DNA from: Emcibacteraceae bacterium
GTDB taxonomy: Bacteria > Pseudomonadota > Alphaproteobacteria > Sphingomonadales > Emcibacteraceae
Assembly (NCBI GenBank): GCA_016744185.1
Contig: JADGEY010000005.1
Coordinates: 1 to 50,045 of the forward strand
Length of the DNA stretch: 50,045 nucleotides
Reading direction: 5' to 3'
The translations under genes and the position numbers were made by a program. Below the pieces are notes generated by a model. That model saw nothing but the letters and a program-made list of their open reading frames with translations. It ran no database searches and was not told the origin of the DNA. Of the stretch, positions 34,230 through 43,918 are shown in pieces. Each line of letters opens with the position of its first letter. Position 1 is the stretch's first letter.

Positions 34230-36485
34230 CTAATAGATTAAATCAAGCTTCATATCAAAGCCTTTTGGATAGTGTTTTTCAGCTTTCTCAAACCAGTCTT
34301 TTGCCTCACCCTCTCGTCCTTTAATTTTTGATAAAAAAACGCTATAATGGTAATGATTAACATAATTATAAGGACAATTTTTAATCTGGCTAATATAAGC
34401 CTCTTCTATTTCTTTTACCGGTGCGCCGCATTTTTCTAAGAATCTTGCAAAACCTTCACCAAACTTACCAGAATCTTGCCTGAAAGCCGCCGCGAAATCC
34501 TTTCGGGCAGCCTTCTCATTTTCAGTAATTTTATACTGAACATAGGCAATATCATATCCTACCGTATCACAGGATTTATTTAAAGCCTTTGCCTTGGTTA
34601 AATATTCTAAAGCTTTTTCATCGTCAAGCCGCCTTTGGTAAATAAAAATACCAAATTCATGCCAGCTATAATGCTCTTCTGGATTTGCTTTCACCGCTTT
34701 TTCAAAAAGAGCCTCTGCCTCATCAAACTTTCCTAAAGAACTTAAACATTTTGCTTGCATTGAATAGATATAACCATAATTTTTTTTATCCATATCCTGC
34801 TGTTTAACTTCATTATAATATTTCTCTAAACAATCATATGCCGCCCCAAAATCCCAGATATAGTCAAGATAATGGCTTGCTGTAACAATAAGATTTTCTA
34901 AATTTTGGTCATCAATGACGAGAAGAGCCTTACAATATTCGCTCGCTTCATCATAAGTTTTTGGTTTTTTCTGGCAAATCTCAATAAGCTGCAATAGAAC
35001 AAGCTCAGCTTCTCCATCAAGCTCTAATGCTTTGACAAGGTAAGGGTAGGCTTCATCTGGACGCTGTAAAAAATTATCCCCTAGTAAAAGTGCCATATAA
35101 TAATGAGCAAAAAAAGATTCAGGGGCCTTAGCAACAGCGTTTTTTAAAATTTCTTCTGCTTTTTCCTCATCGTCATAATGTTCAAAATAAAGAACCGAAA
35201 GCAAATAGTCTGCCCAAGCATATTCAGGATAAACCTTGAGAGCCGCCCTTAGCGCATTCTCGCCCTCTTTTATCCGCCCGAGGTCAATATATAATTTACC
35301 TAAATTTGCCCATGCCCATTCTGCTTGGTCATTCACTTCCAGCGCAATTTTAAAATATTTTTCCGCCTCTGCTTCACGCCCTTTCTGCCCGACAAGAAAA
35401 AGAGCAAGCTCCGTATAATGATCATCAATGGTGGGATCAATTTCAATAATCTTGTGATAGGCCTTCTCTAAAATATCTTCTTGATCTGGAATTCTATTTA
35501 AAATGTCAATAATGCGCCGCCATGCTGAAAAATCATTCGGGTCTAAGTCTGTAACTTTGCGGTAAAATTTATAGGCTTTTTTGTAATCTTTATCAATTTG
35601 ATGGGAAACCAGTCCAAGCTGATAAAATGCTTCACGGTTTGCAGGATCTGCCTCACAAACCGCTTTAAAGATTTTTTTTGCCGTTTTGCCATCACCTTCA
35701 ATCCACGCAGAATACCGCCCAAGCTGAATTTGCCCCCAAATATAATCGGGCTGATCCTTCATCGCATGCTTTAAAATAATGCCGCCCTCATCAGGTCTGT
35801 CCATAGACCAAATAAGAAGCCAGCCCAGCCAAACCGCATAAATCACATAGCCTCTATCAAGCTCCACCGCTTGACGAAAAGCATCTTCAGCTTCGGCAAA
35901 CCGCTCAAGCTTCTTTAAAAAAAGACCAAATTTTGCCCATGCCCAATCATGATTTGGGTCAATTTCTAGTGCTTGTATGTAATAGCTTTCTGCATCTTCA
36001 AGAGGCCCTAAGTAATTTTCGACCAAATGAGCAATAGAAATTCTTGCCTCTATAATTTCTGGATCAATTTTAAGAGCCTCTTCCCACCGAGCCTTAGCGT
36101 TACTATAATCCCCCTGATCCTCTAATTTTTTTGCCTCCGTGATGAGATCATTTAGAATATGATCTTCATCATCATGCATCCAAGGCATCTTACTTGGAAT
36201 TTCAATATCTTCTGGGTTTGCGCAAAGAAGCCGGTCTAATCTTTTCTGCGCCCAATCAAGACTAGGGTCAATTTCCACCGCTTTTAAAAAAGCATTTACC
36301 GCTTGTTTTGTCTTCCCAAGCTGTCCCTCTAATGCAGAGCCAAGCAAGCACCAGCCCCATGCATCTTTCTGATCTAAGACAAGTAAAGAACGCAAAGATT
36401 CTTCGGCATTTTCATATTTTTTTTGCTCAAGCGACTGGGATGCGCTTTGCAATAAAGTAAATATTTTTTCTTGAATCTTTCTCAT
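34230..36485 (-). CDS. Large TPR-repeat protein (cytoplasmic)
   Basis: The protein has 751 residues built almost entirely of tetratricopeptide repeats, with the W/L-G-Y-A-P pattern recurring every 34-38 residues (for example AWCWLGSALEGQLGKTKQAVNAFLKAVEIDPS-type units with WAW or WGW at the front). No signal peptide or membrane segment is visible, so it is probably a cytosolic scaffold. Many helices begin with Trp, giving an unusually Trp-rich TPR array. Function is unknown. It sits 29 bases downstream of the DUF389 gene and upstream of a small membrane protein. Confidence 0.85.
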   Translation of the reverse strand: MRKIQEKIFTLLQSASQSLEQKKYENAEESLRSLLVLDQKDAWGWCLLGSALEGQLGKTKQAVNAFLKAVEIDPSLDWAQKRLDRLLCANPEDIEIPSKMPWMHDDEDHILNDLITEAKKLEDQGDYSNAKARWEEALKIDPEIIEARISIAHLVENYLGPLEDAESYYIQALEIDPNHDWAWAKFGLFLKKLERFAEAEDAFRQAVELDRGYVIYAVWLGWLLIWSMDRPDEGGIILKHAMKDQPDYIWGQIQLGRYSAWIEGDGKTAKKIFKAVCEADPANREAFYQLGLVSHQIDKDYKKAYKFYRKVTDLDPNDFSAWRRIIDILNRIPDQEDILEKAYHKIIEIDPTIDDHYTELALFLVGQKGREAEAEKYFKIALEVNDQAEWAWANLGKLYIDLGRIKEGENALRAALKVYPEYAWADYLLSVLYFEHYDDEEKAEEILKNAVAKAPESFFAHYYMALLLGDNFLQRPDEAYPYLVKALELDGEAELVLLQLIEICQKKPKTYDEASEYCKALLVIDDQNLENLIVTASHYLDYIWDFGAAYDCLEKYYNEVKQQDMDKKNYGYIYSMQAKCLSSLGKFDEAEALFEKAVKANPEEHYSWHEFGIFIYQRRLDDEKALEYLTKAKALNKSCDTVGYDIAYVQYKITENEKAARKDFAAAFRQDSGKFGEGFARFLEKCGAPVKEIEEAYISQIKNCPYNYVNHYHYSVFLSKIKGREGEAKDWFEKAEKHYPKGFDMKLDLIY

Positions 36486-36514
36486 CCGAACACTTTATTC
36501 CTTTGCTTTCGCCT

Positions 36515-37534
36515 TTAAACCGCAAGCATGTTACCGCCGCGCTGATAGATGATAAAGGCTAAAAACGCAAGGCTTAAACCCCAGAAAATGAGATAAGCGA
36601 TCATCGCTTTTTTTGCCTTTTTCTTTTCATACCATGTTCTGGGTCCTACGCCTTTAAAAAGAAAGACCAGTTTTGCAGAAAGATTAACGCAAACAATATT
36701 CACCGCTAAAAGCAGTCCTGCGCCCATCGCAAGGTCATATTCCCCTGCCCCCAGCATAATCCCAACCACGGCGCAGGGCGGCAAAAGCGCAACCGCAACC
36801 ATCACCCCAACCAGAACGCTCGACAGTCCCGTCGCCATCGAAAGAACCGCCGCTGCTCCAGAAACAAGGGCAAGAGCAATCGAATCAAACCCTACATTAG
36901 TGCGGCTCAAAAGCTCAAAACTATCCAGCTTATAGGGCCAGATCGCCCCAAGAGCAAAACTTAAGCTTAAGGCAATTAAGAAACCGACCACCATTGTTTT
37001 TAAAGATCTGATCATAAGCTCAACATCGCCAAGCGCAGAAGACAAAGCCAGCGCAAGGTTTGGTCCAAGAAGTGGGGCGATCACCATCGCTCCAATGATG
37101 ACCGCTACATTATTTTCAATCAAGCCAATCGCCGCCACAATCGTTGAGAAAATCACCAGCCAAATAAAACTAGAATTCAGCGATGCCCCACGGGAAGTGC
37201 TATCATAAAGTTCCGCTCTGCTAATCCCTGCAAAAATTTTAGATGGTTTTTGATCGTCTTTTTCTAATGTGTCTACGGACACAGGCGGGCTTTCTGTTTT
37301 CGGCAGCACCGCCTCTACTGGTAAAATAACCATGCGAATAATATGACTTTTTGAAAAAACATCATGAAAGCGGTCTGTCACCCTTTGAACATGCTGCGTT
37401 TTTACCAGAAGGGAATAAGTCAGCCCGCCCGCTCCAACCGCCCAGCTATCTACAATTTCTGTAATAGCCCCGATCTTTTGTTTAAGCTTTGGTGCGGTGC
37501 TTGTTACATGAATTTGAATGATTCTATAACTCAA
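36515..37534 (-). CDS. DUF389-family (TIGR00341-type) membrane protein
   Basis: The protein has 339 residues. Residues 1-90 form a small ferredoxin-like/ACT-like domain (ending VILPVEAVLPK), followed by a DUF389 region with about six membrane helices (SSFIWLVIFSTIVAAIGLIENNVAVIIGAMVIAPLLGPNLALALS; ATGLSSVLVGVMVAVALLPPCAVVGIMLG). The transported or sensed substrate is unknown. It is divergent from msrB across 121 bases and begins the leftward run down to msrA. Confidence 0.88.
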   Translation of the reverse strand: MSYRIIQIHVTSTAPKLKQKIGAITEIVDSWAVGAGGLTYSLLVKTQHVQRVTDRFHDVFSKSHIIRMVILPVEAVLPKTESPPVSVDTLEKDDQKPSKIFAGISRAELYDSTSRGASLNSSFIWLVIFSTIVAAIGLIENNVAVIIGAMVIAPLLGPNLALALSSALGDVELMIRSLKTMVVGFLIALSLSFALGAIWPYKLDSFELLSRTNVGFDSIALALVSGAAAVLSMATGLSSVLVGVMVAVALLPPCAVVGIMLGAGEYDLAMGAGLLLAVNIVCVNLSAKLVFLFKGVGPRTWYEKKKAKKAMIAYLIFWGLSLAFLAFIIYQRGGNMLAV

Positions 37535-37655
37535 CTTTATTCTCCCAGATGCCCCTCGTTACTTTACCCTTAAAAATAGATCATAAATCATCAAGAATAA
37601 AATTAATAATAAAAAGAAAATTTCCCTTATTCTCTGTTATAAATTATAATGGATC

Positions 37656-38183
37656 ATGGTAAAAAAAACAGACCAATATTACAAAAAAATCTTAAGTGAT
37701 ATTCAATATCAAGTCACAAGATGCTCTGCTACAGAGACCCCTTTTAGCGGCAAATATTGCGCTCATAACGAAAAGGGTATTTATCACTGCATTTGCTGTG
37801 ACAGCCCACTTTTTTCTTCAAAGGAAAAATTCTTATCTTCTTGCGGATGGCCCAGTTTTTCAGCCGCAATTCTGGATGATTCTATTAATATTTTACAAGA
37901 TCACAGTCACGGCATGAATAGAGAAGAAGCCCGCTGTACATCTTGCGATGCACATTTAGGACACCGCTTTGCTGACGGGCCGCCCCCGGCGGGCATTCGC
38001 TATTGCATTAATTCTGTAAGTATCGCTTTTAAACACTCACCAAAAAAACAAAGTGCTATTTTTAACCCCATATTAGGGTATAAAGACTATATTATAATCT
38101 CAAGATATAAAAACTACTTATTATCCAAAGACAATGCCATAAACATAATCCTTCTCATGACGAGCGTATATATTACGGAATGA
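37656..38183 (+). CDS. msrB: Peptide-methionine (R)-S-oxide reductase with C-terminal extension
   Basis: The protein has 175 residues. Zinc is bound by Cys45/Cys48 (CICC) and Cys94/Cys97 (CTSC), and the catalytic Cys117 is in RYCINS, with CGWPSF and GHRFADGP typical of MsrB. About 45 residues after SVSIAF are not part of the normal domain and are Lys/Ile-rich. It ends in an ATGA overlap with the PrsT-like gene. It reduces the R form of methionine sulfoxide, complementing MsrA. Confidence 0.93.
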   Translation: MVKKTDQYYKKILSDIQYQVTRCSATETPFSGKYCAHNEKGIYHCICCDSPLFSSKEKFLSSCGWPSFSAAILDDSINILQDHSHGMNREEARCTSCDAHLGHRFADGPPPAGIRYCINSVSIAFKHSPKKQSAIFNPILGYKDYIIISRYKNYLLSKDNAINIILLMTSVYITE

Positions 38184-41059
38184 AAGAAAATAATGAAATG
38201 ATTTTAAAAAACCACATAGCAAGATCTTTATTAATAAATTGCCTTTTTATAACATCTTCTGTGATCATTAATAAAAACCATAATTTTCTAAATTCTACCG
38301 CATATGCACAAGAAAATAATTATAATAAAAAATATGAGAAAGCCCGTTCTTATTACCATAATAAAAATTATACAAAATCAATTTCTCTTCTTAAAAGTGT
38401 CTTAAGAATAGACCCAGATCACCTCCCATCCCGTATCTTACTTGCAGAAATCCACGCTATACAAGGAGACGGAGCAGCCGCAGAAACAGAATTACAAAAT
38501 GCAGAAGCCCGCGGCACAGATAAAGAACGGTTATTACTACTTTATGGTCTTGCCTATAGTCTGCAATCAAAACATTCGAGTATTATTCGTAATATTTTAC
38601 CAGGAAACCGCGGCGACCTTACGGAAGCCAAAATTCTTAATTTAAGAGGGAGGGCCTATTTCGGGCTACACCAGATAAAAAAGGCTGATGAAAGCTTCAT
38701 AGCTGCCCTTAAGTTAAAGCCTCGCTATTACGCGCCCCTCCTTGGCCGCGCAAAAATTGCTACTTACCAAAAAAAATACCCTGCCGCCATCACCCTGCTC
38801 GATAAATCTTTAGAATATTTCAAAGGTAATGCTACAGCATGGGCTATGAAGGCTATAGCTTACAAGGCGGCAAGACAAAGTAACAAAGCCTTAATAGCCG
38901 TTAATACAGCCCTTAAATTAGCCCCAAACCATACAGACGCTCATATCCTTCGTGCTTCACTATATATTGCAAAATTAGACTATGAAAAAGCTCAGTTTGA
39001 CGTAGATGCTGTCTTAGAAAAAATGCCTTTTGAACCTAAATCAAATTACTTTAATGCTCTGATTAAATCTAAAAACGGTGATTTTAAAGGTGCCTCAAAA
39101 AACCTAATGAAAGTCGTTGAGACCTTACAGTTCCTACCCATTAAAATGATGAATAATAACCCGATTTATTATTATTTTTCTGGCATTAGTAATTATAAAT
39201 TAAAAAATTTTAGTAAAGCAAAAAGCAGCTTTTACACCTATTCACGGCGCGCTCCACGAAATATGATGGTAAAACGCATTCTTGGCGCTCTTGAGCTACA
39301 AACAAACAACCCCTTTTCTGCCCTAATTATATTAAAAGCAGCATCCAAGTCCGCCCCAAAAGACCCAACAATTATGCTGCTGCTAGGACAGGCCTATTTA
39401 AAAACAGGAAAAAATGAGAAAGCCTATGATTTATTCAAAAAAGCCGCAGATACACCGCCTAATATAAATGAAAAATTTAATGAAGTAACAAGAGGTGAAA
39501 ATGCGAAAGGCACAAGACAAGATTCTCTGACCGCCTTTTTGGAAAATGAAAACCATATCTTTTCGTCTATTGATATTAAATTGTTTTTAGCAAGAAGCTA
39601 TAAGTCCCGCAAAAAAATTAATTCTTCTTTATATATTATTAAAAACCTGAAAGAATCCTTTCCAAAAAACAGCTATTTCCATAGTTTATACGCCTCTTTA
39701 CTGACGTTAAAAAACAACCATACACAAGCCAGAATGTCTTTAAAAACCGCATTACAGATCAATCCTGACAATATATCAGCTCTGATCCAACTTGCAAATA
39801 TGGATAAAGAGCTTAAAGAAGAAAATCTTGCATTGATTTCTTTGCAAAACCAATTAAAAAAACACCCTAAAAATATTGAAATTCTTATTGCATTAGGGGA
39901 TCTTACCTTTTATCAAAAAAAACCAAAACGAGCCCTGCGTTTTTATCAAAAAGCATTTGCGATAGATAATGAATCCTTCAAAACACTCAAGGTTCTTATT
40001 CAAGCTCATATCAAAAATAACAACATCAAATCTGCCATTAGAACTACAGTTTCTTATTCAAATAATAACTTAGATAATGCACAAGCTTTTAACCTTTTAG
40101 GGGATCTTTATAAGGCTAATAATGAAATTGTAAAAGCAATTACAGCTTATAAAATTTATGCTGCTCACGCTTTTAGCCGTGGCATAGCCCTAGAAAAGCT
40201 CGCCCGAGCACAAATAGAAAATCATGAGTATTCTCAAGCAGAAACAAGCCTTCGAAAAGCTCTAAGTTGGGATCGTAACTTTCTATCCGCCCATTACATG
40301 CTTTTTACAGTTAATATGAAGCTTAAAGACTGGGAAAAAGTTGAAAGAACATTACGGAAAATTAAAAAACTAAGCCCAATAACGACGGATTATGACATTA
40401 TGTCTGGCGATTATTATTTGCTTAAAAAAGAATTCCCAAAGGCCCTTGTCCATTATAAAACAGCCTTGAGCTTTGGTCATTCTCCAAAAGCCACTATTGG
40501 ACTTGTAAACGCTCTTAGACAAATAGGCAGAAAATCAGACGCTATAACCGCCTTGGAAGAGGGTTTGAAAAATAACCCTATGAATATAGAGCTTAACTTG
40601 TCTTTAGGGGAAACATATAAGACCGAAGGACAAAAACAAACAATAATAAATCATATTAATCTTTTGCTTAAAAAATTTCCTGAAGAACCTTTAATTTTAA
40701 ATTACATTGCAAATGCCCAATATGATCTAGGACAAATTAACAAAGCCATTATATCTGCCCAAAAAGCTCTGAAACTCCTGCCAGAAAATTCATTAACCTT
40801 AGATAGTTTAGCGTGGATTTATACCCGCAGCGGTGCGCCGGAAAAAGCACTTCCTTTATTAAGAAATGCTCTGATAAAAAATTATAATTCTGCTGATATT
40901 AAATTCCACCTTGCCATCACCCTTGATATGTTAGGACGCAGGAGTGAAGCAATACAAAATATGGCAGAAGTTGCTCAAATGGGAAATAAATCTACAAAGA
41001 GCAGAGAAGCCCACAAAATTTTAAGACACTGGTTATCAGAAGCTTCTCAAAAAAAATAA
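38180..41059 (+). CDS. Exported TPR-repeat protein, PrsT-like (XrtA/PEP-CTERM system)
   Basis: The protein has 959 residues: a signal-like hydrophobic stretch at about 14-43 (ending AYAQ), then more than twenty TPR units, with the end ILNYIANAQYDLGQINKAIISAQKALK and LDSLAWIYTRSGAPEKALPLLRNAL strongly resembling the C-terminus of PrsT proteins (TIGR02917). Length also fits. PrsT genes normally lie in exopolysaccharide/exosortase loci; none is seen here, so it may be an orphan. The start at 38180 overlaps msrB; an alternative ATG at 38198 is possible. The gene is more AT-rich than its upstream neighbours. Confidence 0.78.
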   Translation: MKENNEMILKNHIARSLLINCLFITSSVIINKNHNFLNSTAYAQENNYNKKYEKARSYYHNKNYTKSISLLKSVLRIDPDHLPSRILLAEIHAIQGDGAAAETELQNAEARGTDKERLLLLYGLAYSLQSKHSSIIRNILPGNRGDLTEAKILNLRGRAYFGLHQIKKADESFIAALKLKPRYYAPLLGRAKIATYQKKYPAAITLLDKSLEYFKGNATAWAMKAIAYKAARQSNKALIAVNTALKLAPNHTDAHILRASLYIAKLDYEKAQFDVDAVLEKMPFEPKSNYFNALIKSKNGDFKGASKNLMKVVETLQFLPIKMMNNNPIYYYFSGISNYKLKNFSKAKSSFYTYSRRAPRNMMVKRILGALELQTNNPFSALIILKAASKSAPKDPTIMLLLGQAYLKTGKNEKAYDLFKKAADTPPNINEKFNEVTRGENAKGTRQDSLTAFLENENHIFSSIDIKLFLARSYKSRKKINSSLYIIKNLKESFPKNSYFHSLYASLLTLKNNHTQARMSLKTALQINPDNISALIQLANMDKELKEENLALISLQNQLKKHPKNIEILIALGDLTFYQKKPKRALRFYQKAFAIDNESFKTLKVLIQAHIKNNNIKSAIRTTVSYSNNNLDNAQAFNLLGDLYKANNEIVKAITAYKIYAAHAFSRGIALEKLARAQIENHEYSQAETSLRKALSWDRNFLSAHYMLFTVNMKLKDWEKVERTLRKIKKLSPITTDYDIMSGDYYLLKKEFPKALVHYKTALSFGHSPKATIGLVNALRQIGRKSDAITALEEGLKNNPMNIELNLSLGETYKTEGQKQTIINHINLLLKKFPEEPLILNYIANAQYDLGQINKAIISAQKALKLLPENSLTLDSLAWIYTRSGAPEKALPLLRNALIKNYNSADIKFHLAITLDMLGRRSEAIQNMAEVAQMGNKSTKSREAHKILRHWLSEASQKK

Positions 41060-41060
41060 T

Positions 41061-41098
41061 GCCCTGTTTAATGTTTGTTGCCCTGTTTAATGTTTGTT
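41061..41098. repeat. Perfect 19-bp tandem duplication
   Basis: GCCCTGTTTAATGTTTGTT occurs twice in a row, at 41061-41079 and 41080-41098, immediately after the PrsT-like gene stop. Part of the unit (TTTGTTAATG) continues for a few bases. It is non-coding and may be a slippage product or a site for a DNA-binding protein upstream of nhaC. Confidence 0.9.
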
Positions 41099-41196
41099 AA
41101 TGTAAAATTTAAACAAAATTTCCGCCCTGCTCATAATATCCTTCATTTAAATTATTTAAACTCTATAGTGAAAATAAAACCAAATGGGAGTTTCTT

Positions 41197-42585
41197 ATGG
41201 GATGGCTAACGATTTTACCGCCAATTATTGCTATTGCTGTGGTTTTATGGCGAAAAGAAGTTATTATTGCACTGCTGCTTGCGCTTTTATCCGCTGAAAT
41301 ATTATTACAAATGCACGCCGGCTTTACCATAGAAGGAATAGGTCTAGGCTTTATTCAATCATTAGAGCGCATTGCTAGCACATTAACCTCAATAGATAAT
41401 AGCCGGATTTTAACCTTTTGCTTGCTTATAGGGGCTTTAATTGCCTTTATTCGCTATTCTGGCGGCGTAAGTGCAATGGTTAAATTCATCATTGATAAAA
41501 AAATCAGTAAATCTGGTCGCTCTGCTGGAATAATAACCAGCCTGATTGGCGTTGTTATTTTTATTGAAACCAATCTTTCTATTTTAACCTCTGGAATTTT
41601 TGCACGGGGATTATTTGATAAATTTAGCATGAGCCGTACAAGACTTGCCTATATTATTGATAGTACATCTGCGCCAATTTCGATCCTCATTCTTTTTAAT
41701 GGTTGGGGTGCCTTTATTTATGGGCTTCTTAAAACCTATGACATTAAAGACCCTATGCTTCTTCTGATGGGTACTATTCCCTTTAATTTCTATGCTATTG
41801 TTACGCTTATTATTGTCGCCTATACCGTTTGGACGGGAAGAGTTTTTGGACCTCTAAAAAAAATGGAACAAAAAAGTGATCAAGAAACAGCCCAAAATGA
41901 TTTCCAAGAAGAAATTATAAAGCCGACAAAAGCATATTTTATGACCCTTCCCCTTATCACAATGATTATTGGCGTTTTTGCCTTTATGTTTTGGACAGGC
42001 GGCGGCGAGCTTTCGAAAGGAAGCGGATCAAAATCTGTCCTTTATGCCACGGCTACCGCTTGCATTGTTGGTTATATGATAATGCTGCTATCCAAGAGGT
42101 TTAATCATCAACAATTAATCAATATTTCATTTAAAGGCATGAATGAGCTGCTGCCTATTGTGATTATTCTGCTGCTTTCCATGACCCTTGGCACCAGCCT
42201 TAAGCTGCTCGGCACGGGAGTATTCGTTGCGGGGATTGCCAGTGATAATCTTCCTCTTGTTCTGATTATCCCCATGCTGTTTGTCACCAGCGGGCTGATG
42301 GCATTTAGCACAGGAACATCTTGGGGGACATTTGGCATTATGATTCCCATCGGCGTGCCTCTTTTTCAGCAGCTTGGACTTCCGCCGGAGCTTGTTATTT
42401 CTGCAGTTATGGGCGGCGGCGTGTTTGGGGATCATTGTTCGCCCATTTCCGATACAACCGTTGTCTCTTCTATGGCAGCAGGCTGTTCGCTCATTGACCA
42501 TGTGAAAACTCAGCTCCCTTACAGCCTTATGGGCGGCGCTATCGCATTTGGATTTTATCTCATCGCCAGCTTTATTATGATTTAA
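41197..42585 (+). CDS. nhaC: NhaC-family Na+/H+ antiporter
   Basis: The protein has 462 residues and is a polytopic inner-membrane protein with about eleven helices. IETNLSILTSGIFARGLFDKFSMSRTRLAYIIDSTSAPISILILFNGWGAFI and GVFGDHCSPISDTTVVSSMAAGC are the conserved blocks of the NhaC family; a hydrophilic loop lies at about 217-246. Such proteins exchange Na+ (or malate/lactate in MleN relatives) for protons. It converges on the asparaginase gene with a gap of three bases. Confidence 0.88.
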   Translation: MGWLTILPPIIAIAVVLWRKEVIIALLLALLSAEILLQMHAGFTIEGIGLGFIQSLERIASTLTSIDNSRILTFCLLIGALIAFIRYSGGVSAMVKFIIDKKISKSGRSAGIITSLIGVVIFIETNLSILTSGIFARGLFDKFSMSRTRLAYIIDSTSAPISILILFNGWGAFIYGLLKTYDIKDPMLLLMGTIPFNFYAIVTLIIVAYTVWTGRVFGPLKKMEQKSDQETAQNDFQEEIIKPTKAYFMTLPLITMIIGVFAFMFWTGGGELSKGSGSKSVLYATATACIVGYMIMLLSKRFNHQQLINISFKGMNELLPIVIILLLSMTLGTSLKLLGTGVFVAGIASDNLPLVLIIPMLFVTSGLMAFSTGTSWGTFGIMIPIGVPLFQQLGLPPELVISAVMGGGVFGDHCSPISDTTVVSSMAAGCSLIDHVKTQLPYSLMGGAIAFGFYLIASFIMI

Positions 42586-42588
42586 AGG

Positions 42589-43620
42589 TTAAATATTTTT
42601 AAAATAAGCGGTTATTTCTTCTGAAGTGACCGCTTTATTTTCCGCAATTAACAGCCCTAAAAGAATTTTAGCTTTAAGCCCGTCTAAAATCCCAGAAGGA
42701 ATAAGCCCTCTTGATATAAGATCAATTTCTGCCCCAGCATAACCATAAGTGCTTTCAAAAATAGCCCCTTCACCTGCTCGGCTCGAAAGAACCACAGGCA
42801 TTTTACCGCTGAGCTGCGTTATAGAGTGAAGCCATGTTTCTGGCAAATGCCCTGCGCCAAAAGCTTCGATAACAATGCCGTCATAATCTGCCTTTGCGAT
42901 TATTTTTATCATCTGATCATCATCGCCAAAGCTCGCCTTAATCAAAGCAATTTTTGGAAATTTATATTCCGCATTTAAAGATAAAATTTCCCGTGCCTTT
43001 ACCGCAGAAAACATTGTAAGCTGCCCCTCAATAATTCTACCTAAAATGCCGCCATTAAAGGATTTAAAAGCTGAAACAGACCCCGTATGAGCCTTTCGTA
43101 CATAGCGCGCGGCATGAATATCATCATTCATCACCACCACTGCGCCCTGACGGCTGATTTTCTGTGATGACGCTGCGCTCACAGCCGCTAAAATATTTGC
43201 GCTGCCATCTGCCCCAGCCATATGAGGGCTGCGCATTGCCCCTGTTACAACAATGGGAATACAGACCTTTAATAAACTATCTAAAATAAACGCCATTTCT
43301 TCTAATGTGTCTGTACCCTGTATAATAACAGCTCCATCCATGCGCCCTTCTTTAGCAAGAAGCGTAATTTCAGAAGCCAGCCATAATGCGTCCTTATAAG
43401 TCAAGTTCGAACTTGCAATCATACGGTCTGTTCTTGTTGTTATATGAGCTATTTTCTCAAGCTCGGGAATAGAGCTGCATAATTCTTTTGCCGTAATCTT
43501 AGGAACAACACCTTTGCTATGCAAAGTTTTTTCCATAGCAATCGTACCGCCCAGCAAAAAAATTGTGACAGATTTTTTGTTATTTAATTTAATGCTCATT
43601 ATAATATCTCTGTTCGTCAC
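42589..43620 (-). CDS. L-asparaginase (type I/II family)
   Basis: The protein has 343 residues from a GTG at 43620, or 336 from the ATG at 43599, which sits closer to the family start. The first catalytic Thr is in FLLGGTIAMEK, the second in IIQGTDTLEEMAF, with VVTGAMRSPHMAGADGSANI between substrate-site residues. The reaction is Asn to Asp plus ammonia; glutaminase activity is possible. There is no clear signal peptide, so a cytoplasmic form is likely. Its neighbour downstream across the PAS gene is glutamate dehydrogenase, another nitrogen-metabolism enzyme. Confidence 0.9.
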   Translation of the reverse strand: MTNRDIIMSIKLNNKKSVTIFLLGGTIAMEKTLHSKGVVPKITAKELCSSIPELEKIAHITTRTDRMIASSNLTYKDALWLASEITLLAKEGRMDGAVIIQGTDTLEEMAFILDSLLKVCIPIVVTGAMRSPHMAGADGSANILAAVSAASSQKISRQGAVVVMNDDIHAARYVRKAHTGSVSAFKSFNGGILGRIIEGQLTMFSAVKAREILSLNAEYKFPKIALIKASFGDDDQMIKIIAKADYDGIVIEAFGAGHLPETWLHSITQLSGKMPVVLSSRAGEGAIFESTYGYAGAEIDLISRGLIPSGILDGLKAKILLGLLIAENKAVTSEEITAYFKNI

Positions 43621-43918
43621 TTTATAAAATGAAATCCCTTTATACCATATCTTCCTAAAAACAGATAAAAATTGTTGGATATTCTTTTATAATAGACAAG
43701 TTTTAAAATTCCTATTCTTCTCATTTTTAGGTCTTTTTTCAAAGACTTCAAATAAATATAATTCTTATTTACAAGAAATTTACCATTCTATAATATATTT
43801 CCTAGCAAAACTTGTCTTTAGAGAGTAAACCCAAAAAGATTATTTTTTAAGTTTTAATAATTTTCAACCCCGTTCTATTAAAGCATGGTCTTTAATTTAT
43901 GAACCCATAGGCAAAAAT
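43621..43918. other. AT-rich divergent intergenic region with an 11-bp inverted repeat
   Basis: There is no gene in these 298 bases. AGACAAGTTTT at 43694-43704 is exactly repeated in reverse complement (AAAACTTGTCT) at 43807-43817, and a short hairpin GTCTTT/AAAGAC lies at 43731-43746 between them. Promoters for asparaginase and the PAS gene must lie here; TATAAT at 43795-43800 is one candidate. Confidence 0.5.
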
